A stretch of 52,144 bases of DNA from an uncultured Bulleidia sp. (GTDB lineage: Bacteria > Bacillota_I > Bacilli_A > Erysipelotrichales > Erysipelotrichaceae): positions 1 to 52,144 of the forward strand of contig CAKVBD010000016.1 in the NCBI GenBank assembly GCA_934725105.1, read 5' to 3'. This document shows, in pieces, positions 8,179 through 14,738 of the stretch. The notes beneath the pieces are model-generated. The model did no database searches. It worked only from the letters and a program-made list of their open reading frames with translations, and was not told where the DNA came from. The position numbers and the translations under genes were made by a program. Within the stretch, counting starts at the first letter, position 1, and each line of letters opens with the position of its first letter.

Positions 8179-9258
8179 TTACCAAGCTTCGTATTCTTTG
8201 GCTTCTTCTTCGCCATTCAATACTCTTAATGCCCCCTGTGCAAGAGCAATCATTTCTCTTTCACCAGGAATAACTACAACAGGTGCAATCCATTCAGTAT
8301 AGGATGCAATCGCATCTGTAATATCTTTACCGTAAGCAATGCCGCCTGTTAATAAGATTGCATCAACTTTACCCTTCATAACAACAGATAAGGAACCAAT
8401 ATCCTTTGCATGCTGATAAATAAATGCTTCTTTAACAAGCTTTGCATTTTCATCACCATTTTCAATCATCTTGTTAACTTCACGCATATCAGCAGTACCA
8501 AGGTATGCTGCAATACCAGCATCACCAACTGCACGCTTCATCATGTCATCAACTGTTGCATATTTTCCTGAATAGCATAGTCTGATCAGATCACCAACAG
8601 GAACAGCACCAGAACGTGTTGGAGCAAAAGCACCATCACCATCAAGACCGTTGAACATGTCAATCATTTTTCCATGAGATAATGCACCAGTTGTACATCC
8701 ACCACCCATGTGAGCAACAACAAGATTAAGATCTTCCATCTTCTTGCCAATGCTCTTGGCATATTCACGAGCAACGGCTCTCATATTCAAAGCATGGATC
8801 TTAGATACACGCTTGATTTCTGGCATACCAGATAAACGAGCAACATCCTGTAATTCATCAACTGCTGTAGGGTCAACGATATAACTAGGACATCCAACCT
8901 GTTCACCAATCTTACGAGCAAGTAGACCACCAAGGTTTGCAGCATGGTCACCATTCAATGCAATTTCCAAGTCATGCTTGATTGCATCATTGACTGTATA
9001 TGTACCAGCTGTAATTGGATGGAGGTAACCACCTCTACCTACACATGCATCTAATGAATTGATATCGAAGTTGATGGATTTTAAATAGTCCATAATCACT
9101 TCATATCTGAAATCCAGCTGAGAGAATGTTGTAGGAAACTTGTTCATTTCAGATACTGGATGATTTAAGCCAGTTTCGTTTACCAAAGTCTCGTCATCAA
9201 AGATGGCAATCTTTGTTGAAGTAGAACCTGGATTGATTGCTAGAATTTTTTTACCCAT
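8179..9258 (-). CDS. buk: Butyrate kinase
   Basis: 359 residues of the acetate/butyrate kinase family. It opens ILAINPGSTSTKIAIFDDE, the phosphate-binding motif in its butyrate-kinase form. VVAHMGGGCTTGA and the late LTGGIAYG motif also fit. It converts butyryl phosphate and ADP to butyrate and ATP. The start lies 3 nt after the ptb stop codon and lacks a clear binding site (GAACGGTTAATCT), so coupling to ptb is likely. A separate acetate kinase gene is at 12256-13452. Confidence 0.95.
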   Translation of the reverse strand: MGKKILAINPGSTSTKIAIFDDETLVNETGLNHPVSEMNKFPTTFSQLDFRYEVIMDYLKSINFDINSLDACVGRGGYLHPITAGTYTVNDAIKHDLEIALNGDHAANLGGLLARKIGEQVGCPSYIVDPTAVDELQDVARLSGMPEIKRVSKIHALNMRAVAREYAKSIGKKMEDLNLVVAHMGGGCTTGALSHGKMIDMFNGLDGDGAFAPTRSGAVPVGDLIRLCYSGKYATVDDMMKRAVGDAGIAAYLGTADMREVNKMIENGDENAKLVKEAFIYQHAKDIGSLSVVMKGKVDAILLTGGIAYGKDITDAIASYTEWIAPVVVIPGEREMIALAQGALRVLNGEEEAKEYEAW

Positions 9259-9261
9259 AGA

Positions 9262-10188
9262 TTAACCGTTCACTTTCTTCATGTGATCACTTAATACTGC
9301 AGCAAGTGCAATAGAATTGATCTTAACCTGTTTTGTATCACTTCTAGATGTCAAGATAACTGGAGCAGTTGTACCTGTTAAGATACATCCAATCTGAACA
9401 TCTGGAACCAAATGGTCGATAGCTTTATATGTGATATTACCTGCGTGAATATCAGGGAATAATAAGATATCAGCACATCCAGCACATGGTCTATTTTCAG
9501 CACCCTTTTCCTTAGCTGCTTCAATATCAATTGCGATATCGAATGATAATGGACCATCAACGATACAGTTCTTGATTTCACCAGCTTCATTGAGCTTGCG
9601 AAGTTCATCTGCATCGACTGTGTTCTGCATCTTAGGATTAACAACTTCTACTGCAGCAAGTGGAGCAACCTTAGGTGTTTCTACACCACATGCTCTAGCA
9701 ACATCTACTGCATAGTTAATGATCTGCTTCTTAGCTTCTACATCAGGATAAGGTAAGAAAGCAACGTCTGTTAAGAATAATAAACGATCAATTGTAGGGA
9801 CCTTGAATACAGCTACATGAGACAATGTCTTGCCAGTTCTTAAACCAACTTCCTTATTGAGAACGCTCTTTAAGAATGTAGCTGTTGGTACAATTCCTTT
9901 CATGTACATATCTGCTTCACCATCGTGTACATATTTGACAGCGACAAGTGTAGCCTCCGTAACATCAGGAACGTTGACGATTTTGTATTCATCGAGATTC
10001 ATTCCAATTTCACTTGCAATCTCTTTGATCTTTGCTTCATCTCCGACCAGAATTGCATCTACGATACCATCTTTGTGTGCTTCATCCACAGCTTCAAGTA
10101 CCGCATGATCTTGCGCATTTGCTACTGATAAAATTTTCTTTTCACCAGATTTAGCTTTAGCAATTAAATCACTGAAATTTTTACTCAT
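9262..10188 (-). CDS. ptb: Phosphate butyryltransferase
   Basis: 308 residues of the PTA/PTB family. It shows GDEAKIKEIA, YMKGIVPTATFLKSVLN and a C-terminal GTTAPVILTSRSDT block. It exchanges CoA of butyryl-CoA for phosphate, feeding butyrate kinase. First gene of the butyrate operon with a good AAAGGAG site. The 197-bp gap to divergent coaD holds the operon promoter and the Rex-like boxes. Being next to buk and in a butyrate operon favours butyryl- over acetyl-transferase. Confidence 0.94.
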   Translation of the reverse strand: MSKNFSDLIAKAKSGEKKILSVANAQDHAVLEAVDEAHKDGIVDAILVGDEAKIKEIASEIGMNLDEYKIVNVPDVTEATLVAVKYVHDGEADMYMKGIVPTATFLKSVLNKEVGLRTGKTLSHVAVFKVPTIDRLLFLTDVAFLPYPDVEAKKQIINYAVDVARACGVETPKVAPLAAVEVVNPKMQNTVDADELRKLNEAGEIKNCIVDGPLSFDIAIDIEAAKEKGAENRPCAGCADILLFPDIHAGNITYKAIDHLVPDVQIGCILTGTTAPVILTSRSDTKQVKINSIALAAVLSDHMKKVNG

Positions 10189-10218
10189 AGTTTTTGTAAA
10201 ATCTCCTTTATCTACATT

Positions 10219-10236
10219 ATGTTAAACTATTCACAA
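10219..10236. promoter_or_regulatory. Rex-like operator, proximal box
   Basis: Plus strand ATGTTAA-ACTA-TTCACAA. Compared with the clostridial Rex consensus TTGTTAA-N4-TTAACAA, 12 of 14 defined bases match. It overlaps the predicted -10 of the ptb promoter. Confidence 0.65.
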
Positions 10237-10247
10237 TTCAATTTCAA
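10219..10247 (-). promoter_or_regulatory. Predicted promoter of the ptb-etfA operon
   Basis: On the minus strand TTGAAA (10242-10247) lies 17 nt before TAACAT (10219-10224). The match to consensus is only moderate. The -10 overlaps the downstream Rex-like box, as expected for repression by blocking polymerase. Confidence 0.5.
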
Positions 10248-10264
10248 TAATATTCCGAAGTAAT

Positions 10265-10282
10265 TTGTGAAAAATTTAACAC
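10265..10282. promoter_or_regulatory. Rex-like operator, distal box
   Basis: Plus strand TTGTGAA-AAAT-TTAACAC. Against TTGTTAA-N4-TTAACAA, 12 of 14 defined bases match, with the 4-nt spacer kept. It lies upstream of the predicted -35 of ptb. Rex is known to control thl-crt-hbd-bcd-etf genes in clostridia according to the NADH/NAD+ ratio. Confidence 0.7.
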
Positions 10283-10305
10283 TTTGTGAAAGCCTTTTAC
10301 AAAGT
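10281..10305. repeat. Imperfect palindrome next to the distal Rex-like box
   Basis: ACTTTGTGAAA (10281-10291) and TTTTACAAAGT (10295-10305) are reverse complements except for one base. The core resembles a Rex half-site pair with five instead of four spacer bases. It could be a third, weaker operator or a site for another regulator. Confidence 0.4.
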
Positions 10306-10337
10306 ACACAACTCTAAGCGCTTACATCCAAAAATTC

Positions 10338-10366
10338 TTTACAAAACAGTTTTCTGACTTTACAGT
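10338..10366 (+). promoter_or_regulatory. Predicted coaD promoter
   Basis: TTTACA (10338-10343), 17 nt, TACAGT (10361-10366). The GAGGTG ribosome binding site (10375-10380) follows at once, so the predicted leader is short. Confidence 0.45.
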
Positions 10367-10385
10367 AGACATACGAGGTGAAATT

Positions 10386-10883
10386 ATGAAAGCAGTTTAT
10401 CCTGGAACATTTGATCCATTAACAAATGGACATTTAGATATTATTGAACGAGCAGCAAATATCTTTGATGAAGTTGTCGTATTGATTAATCAGAATCCAA
10501 GAAAACAGAACCTTTTTACAGTTGAAGAAAGAATTGAGATGATTCAAAAAAGCATAAATACGCTAAAAAATGCATCTAAGATTTCTGTAATGAGTGGAAA
10601 AGGATTAACGGTCAATATTGCTGAGAGTATTGGTGCAAAAACAATGATCCGTGGTATTCGCGCAGTTTCTGACTATGAATATGAATTGGCTACTGCAACC
10701 GCAAATATGAAGATCAACCCTTCTATTGAAACTTTCTTCTTGATTGCTCGACCAGAATACACATTCCTTTCTTCTTCTACTGTGAAAGAAATTGCGATGA
10801 ACGATGGTGATATCCGTGACTTCGTTCCTTCTCCAATTCTAGAAGATGTATTAAAACGATTAAAACAGAATCAATCTATTTAA
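10386..10883 (+). CDS. coaD: Phosphopantetheine adenylyltransferase
   Basis: 165 residues, the usual CoaD size. AVYPGTFDPLTNGHLDII carries the nucleotidyltransferase (T/H)xGH motif, and MIRGIRAVSDYEYE and FLSSSTVKEIA are family blocks. It makes dephospho-CoA from 4'-phosphopantetheine and ATP, the penultimate CoA step. GAGGTG lies 5 nt before the ATG. It is divergent from the butyrate operon and ends in its own terminator. Confidence 0.96.
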   Translation: MKAVYPGTFDPLTNGHLDIIERAANIFDEVVVLINQNPRKQNLFTVEERIEMIQKSINTLKNASKISVMSGKGLTVNIAESIGAKTMIRGIRAVSDYEYELATATANMKINPSIETFFLIARPEYTFLSSSTVKEIAMNDGDIRDFVPSPILEDVLKRLKQNQSI

Positions 10884-10913
10884 AAGCTCAATTCTTGTGA
10901 AATGAGCTTTTTT
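10882..10913 (+). terminator. coaD terminator
   Basis: AAAAGCTCA (10882-10890) pairs with TGAGCTTTT starting at 10903, followed by more T. The hairpin overlaps the stop codon. Confidence 0.8.
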
Positions 10914-10920
10914 CATGCAT

Positions 10921-10945
10921 AAAAAAAGAAGAGGTTTCCCTCTTC
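10921..10945 (-). terminator. HU gene terminator
   Basis: GAAGAGG (10928-10934) and CCTCTTC (10939-10945) with a TTTC loop. Seven A upstream on the plus strand give the T-run on the minus strand. It faces the coaD terminator. Confidence 0.82.
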
Positions 10946-10956
10946 CGATATGTTTA

Positions 10957-11238
10957 TTAACGAACGATATCTTTTAAAGATTTGCTAGCCTTGAAACCAG
11001 GAACGTTTGTAGCAGCAATCTGGATCTGTTCTTTTGTCTGAGGATTGATTCCAGTTCTAGCAGCTCTCTGCTTAACTTCGAACTTTCCAAATCCTGTGAT
11101 ATCTACTTTCTTTCCGTCCTTTAATGCTTCAGTCATTGTAGCAAATAATGTATCGATTACTTCAGAAGCAAGCTTCTTAGTGATTCCATTTTCTTCTGCG
11201 ACTTTGTCAGCGAGTACTTTCTTGTTAACAACTTCCAT
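10957..11238 (-). CDS. hup: HU-family DNA-binding protein
   Basis: 93 residues. The DNA-binding arm signature GFGKFEVKQRAARTGINPQT marks the HU/IHF family, and the length fits HU. It is a homodimeric nucleoid protein that bends DNA non-specifically. AGGAGG ribosome binding site. It has its own promoter and terminator, so it is probably monocistronic. Confidence 0.95.
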   Translation of the reverse strand: MEVVNKKVLADKVAEENGITKKLASEVIDTLFATMTEALKDGKKVDITGFGKFEVKQRAARTGINPQTKEQIQIAATNVPGFKASKSLKDIVR

Positions 11239-11264
11239 AATATATCCTCCTTTATGGCTAAACT

Positions 11265-11292
11265 ATTCTATCATGCTATTAAGTTTATACAA
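11265..11292 (-). promoter_or_regulatory. Predicted HU gene promoter
   Basis: On the minus strand TTGTAT (11287-11292), 16 nt, TAGAAT (11265-11270). Confidence 0.5.
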
Positions 11293-11312
11293 TACTTGAC
11301 AAATAAACTTTT

Positions 11313-12254
11313 TTAGATTCTTTTTCTTAATAAATTCAGTATATTTGTCATGTTTTCCTGTGTCAGGTTCTTCACACCAGCAGCGCAGGCGTGTCCTCCT
11401 CCACCAAACTTTTCAGCAATGTCGTTAATTCTATTCTTTTTAGATCTAAGTGATCCATCATATAATGTGTTGCCAGATGCATCTTTTTTTGTTGTAAATA
11501 CAGCATAGACTGAGAAATCTTTGACATTTGATAATTTACCAACAAAACTACGTGCTTCAGAAGCATCTAAACCAAATGAAGTATATGTTTCTTCATCAAT
11601 AATGACATAGGCAAATGCATTATCCACCACTTCTGTATGAGAAATGATATATCCCGTAAACTTGAATCCACGAATACTATTATCAAATACATCATGAGAA
11701 ATCTTTGATAAATCTAAGCCAGTAGAAGCAAGAATTCCACCTGCTTTTAATGTCTCTTGTGTTGTGTTGTTTGTCGTGTAATTTAAAGAATCTGTCAATA
11801 ATCCTCGATATAAATATTCTGCTGTCTTTTGTGAAAAAACATATTCTTTACATGCATCAAAGAAAAATGTCAGTATTTCACATGTTGCTGCAGCTGAATC
11901 ATTGATGAGACAAATATCACCAAATGGTTCACGATCTGGATGATGATCTACTTTAATGACTTTTAAAGCTTGGGCGAAACGTTCATCATCTACACGTTGT
12001 TTATTTGCAGTATCAAGTACAATGGCAATGGATGAAGCAATGATTTCATCACTGACTTTATCATTTTCAGGCCATTCAGCCTGATGTGTAACTTCATTGC
12101 CACAAGCATATACATGCTTTTCTGAAAAGTTTTCTTCAATCCAGTTTTTCAATGCAAATTGTGATCCAACCGCATCACAATCTGGTGATACGTGCCGAAA
12201 AATCGTAATCGTATCTGCCTGTTTAATTTCTTCAAGTAATACAGAGAAGTCCAT
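11313..12254 (-). CDS. nrnA: DHH-family phosphoesterase, NrnA-like nanoRNase/pAp phosphatase
   Basis: 313 residues, typical of NrnA. The DHH domain shows HVSPDCDAVGSQFAL, VLDT and VDHHPDRE metal-binding motifs. The C-terminal DHHA1 domain shows GGGGHACAAG. The family degrades 2-5-mer RNAs and dephosphorylates pAp; a cyclic-dinucleotide linear product is another known substrate type. It starts one base after the ackA stop codon with a weak binding site, so translation is likely coupled. Confidence 0.9.
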   Translation of the reverse strand: MDFSVLLEEIKQADTITIFRHVSPDCDAVGSQFALKNWIEENFSEKHVYACGNEVTHQAEWPENDKVSDEIIASSIAIVLDTANKQRVDDERFAQALKVIKVDHHPDREPFGDICLINDSAAATCEILTFFFDACKEYVFSQKTAEYLYRGLLTDSLNYTTNNTTQETLKAGGILASTGLDLSKISHDVFDNSIRGFKFTGYIISHTEVVDNAFAYVIIDEETYTSFGLDASEARSFVGKLSNVKDFSVYAVFTTKKDASGNTLYDGSLRSKKNRINDIAEKFGGGGHACAAGVKNLTQENMTNILNLLRKRI

Positions 12255-12255
12255 A

Positions 12256-13452
12256 TTAAAGACCTAAAATACGCACTGTATCTCTTGCGATAACAAGTTC
12301 TTCATTTGTTGGACATACAACAACGTCAACTTTAGAATCTTCCTTGGAAATCACAAGTTCTTCTCCATGACACTTGCTGTTAGCTTCATAGTCAATGGAA
12401 AGTCCCATACATTCTTCAAGACCCTGACATACCTTTTCACGAACTAAAGAGTCATTTTCACCAATACCAGCTGTAAATGCAATTGCATCAACATGGCCTA
12501 ACTGTGCAAAGTAGCCACCAACAACATTGACAATACGGTTGATGTAAAGATTCATTGTACGAATTGCTCTTTCATCACCCTTGTTATATGCAGCTTCAAT
12601 ATCTCTACAGTCACTGGAAATACCAGATACACCTAACATACCAGATTTCTTGTTGAGGTAGTTATCCATATCTTCTGGAGTAGCATGTAATTTTCCTTCC
12701 ATGTAGAAAACAACTGTTGGATCGATATCACCACAACGTGTACCCATCATGATACCTCCAAGTGGAGTTAGACCCATAGATGTGTTGATGACTTTACCGT
12801 TACGGATTGCTGTAATAGAAGCTCCATTTCCTAAATGACATGTGATCATGTTCATTTCTTCAACGTTCTTGTTTAAGATTTCAGCAGTTCTACGGTTAAC
12901 ATACCAGTGAGATGTACCATGTGCACCATAGCTTCTTACTTTATAGTTTTCATACCATTCATATGGTACTGGGAATAAGTAGGATTCTTCCGTCATTGTC
13001 TGATGGAAAGCTGTATCAAATACGAATACATGCTTGATGTTTGGAAGTGCCTTGCATAAAGCTCTATAGCATACTAAGTGTGCTGGATTGTGCAATGGAG
13101 CAAGGTCACTCAATTCTTCAACCTTATTGACAACATCTTCATTTACTTCAACGCTTCCAGAGAAATAAGAACCACCCTGAACGATTCTATGTCCAGCACC
13201 CTTGATTTCATCTAAAGAAGCAACAATATTGTTTTCAACCAATTCCTTTAACATTAAATCAACAGCTACCTGATGATCTGCAATTGGTAATTCCTGTGTT
13301 TTCTTTTCGCCATTTACTTTAATTGTAAATGCACCCATTTCCTGACCAATTCTTTCTGCCTGACCACTTGTTAATACAGTTTCACTAGGCATATCAAATA
13401 CCTGAAACTTTAAAGAAGAAGAACCAGAATTCACTGCGATAACTTTACTCAT
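12256..13452 (-). CDS. ackA: Acetate kinase
   Basis: 398 residues. VIAVNSGSSSLKFQVF is the N-terminal phosphate-binding motif and FTAGIGENDSLVRE the C-terminal one. HLGNGASITAI and MGTRCGDIDP are further acetate-kinase blocks. It interconverts acetyl phosphate and acetate with ATP. A frame from 13470 adds six residues; the ATG at 13452 follows GGAGGG and gives the family start. It overlaps the ylxM end by 8 nt. No pta gene is in the window. Confidence 0.96.
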   Translation of the reverse strand: MSKVIAVNSGSSSLKFQVFDMPSETVLTSGQAERIGQEMGAFTIKVNGEKKTQELPIADHQVAVDLMLKELVENNIVASLDEIKGAGHRIVQGGSYFSGSVEVNEDVVNKVEELSDLAPLHNPAHLVCYRALCKALPNIKHVFVFDTAFHQTMTEESYLFPVPYEWYENYKVRSYGAHGTSHWYVNRRTAEILNKNVEEMNMITCHLGNGASITAIRNGKVINTSMGLTPLGGIMMGTRCGDIDPTVVFYMEGKLHATPEDMDNYLNKKSGMLGVSGISSDCRDIEAAYNKGDERAIRTMNLYINRIVNVVGGYFAQLGHVDAIAFTAGIGENDSLVREKVCQGLEECMGLSIDYEANSKCHGEELVISKEDSKVDVVVCPTNEELVIARDTVRILGL

Positions 13453-13774
13453 AATACCCTCCATTTTCATTACTTTCTAATTCCTTGATATAAGAAAGTA
13501 CATTTTCGTCTGTTGTACTTTCTTCGATTTTTTTATAAATAGTGCATCTGTTTTTATATGCTTTGTTGCAGCCAAGAATGGACTCATAATTTTCCAATTC
13601 TTGTTTTACACGCTTGATCGTATCATAGACAGCTGTTCTTGAAATATTCATGTTTTCAGCAATTTCCTGATATGAATAATCTTCTCTGAAATAATCATTT
13701 GAAATCTTCTGCTGGTTTTCTGTTAGTAAGCCACCATAGAAATCCAGTAATTCATTCATTTCGAACTTATCCAT
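13445..13774 (-). CDS. ylxM: YlxM-like SRP-associated helix-turn-helix protein
   Basis: 109 residues. A sigma-region-4-like helix-turn-helix, YSYQEIAENMNISRTAVYDT (about 35-54), is typical of YlxM/p13. YlxM is normally encoded beside ffh and modulates SRP. Here it follows ftsY, overlapping it by 8 nt, and ackA takes the place where ffh often lies. The C-terminal third is acidic and poorly conserved. Confidence 0.88.
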   Translation of the reverse strand: MDKFEMNELLDFYGGLLTENQQKISNDYFREDYSYQEIAENMNISRTAVYDTIKRVKQELENYESILGCNKAYKNRCTIYKKIEESTTDENVLSYIKELESNENGGYYE

Positions 13775-14738
13775 TATGGTTCAGTCCTTCAGAGATACTG
13801 TATAGATAAGAATCTAAATCAAATGGTCTCAGATCATCTGGGTGCTCCCCAAGACCTAGATACAATACAGGCACATGTAATTTATGTTTAATTGCCAGGA
13901 CAATACCACCCTTTGCAGTACCATCCATCTTTGTCAAAATGATGCCTGTCAGCTTAGTACTTTGTGCAAATACTTCAGCCTGGGATAAACCATTCTGTCC
14001 AGTTGTAGCATCTAATACAAGCCATGTATTATGTGGTGCCCCTTCAATTTCACGTGCACTGACACGATTCATTTTTTCAAGTTCTTTCATGAGATTGACT
14101 TTGTTCTGCAGTCTGCCTGCAGTATCACAAATCAATATATCTGCACCCTTTTCCTTTGCAAAACGACAGCCATCTACGATTGCTGCAGAAGGGTCACCAT
14201 TTTCTCTGCCCTTGATAACTGGACAGTTGAGTCTTTCCCCCCACTCAGCAAGCTGATCAATTGCACCAGCTCTAAATGTATCTGCCGCAACAAAGGCAAC
14301 TTTTTTACCCTGATTTACCCACATATAGGCAAGCTTTGCTGCAGTTGTCGTTTTGCCAGAACCATTGACACCTTCTAAGAAGAATACTGTTGTTCCGTTT
14401 TCATTCCACTGTACAGGAACATCTTCATATTCATCATAGATTTCCTTCATGATTTCCATTAAGAAGTTCATTGTCCAATGGAATGTGAGTGATGGGAAAT
14501 CTTTACATTTTTCTTTGAGCTTATCACAGATCAAATCTGCAGTTTCAATTCCAACATCACTTTCCAGTAAAATAATTGTTAACTGTTCCAGAAAATCATC
14601 ATCACATCCATGGAATTCATATTCCATCTTGCTTAAAGCATCGCCGAATGTTTCGTTTGTTTTCTGAAATCCAGCTAAATATTGCGCTTTATCTTCTTTT
14701 TTAGAAAAAGCTTCTTTTAGTTTGCTTAAAAAACTCAT
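13767..14738 (-). CDS. ftsY: Signal recognition particle receptor FtsY
   Basis: 323 residues: a short N domain and a full SRP-GTPase G domain. Motifs in order: GVNGSGKTTTAAKLA (G1), DTFRAGAIDQL, DTAGRLQNKVNLMKEL (G3) and TKMDGTAKGG (G4). There is almost no acidic A domain, as often in Firmicutes. It docks SRP-ribosome complexes at the membrane. Its ATG overlaps the smc stop codon in ATGA with GGAGAAAG inside smc. Confidence 0.96.
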   Translation of the reverse strand: MSFLSKLKEAFSKKEDKAQYLAGFQKTNETFGDALSKMEYEFHGCDDDFLEQLTIILLESDVGIETADLICDKLKEKCKDFPSLTFHWTMNFLMEIMKEIYDEYEDVPVQWNENGTTVFFLEGVNGSGKTTTAAKLAYMWVNQGKKVAFVAADTFRAGAIDQLAEWGERLNCPVIKGRENGDPSAAIVDGCRFAKEKGADILICDTAGRLQNKVNLMKELEKMNRVSAREIEGAPHNTWLVLDATTGQNGLSQAEVFAQSTKLTGIILTKMDGTAKGGIVLAIKHKLHVPVLYLGLGEHPDDLRPFDLDSYLYSISEGLNHNG

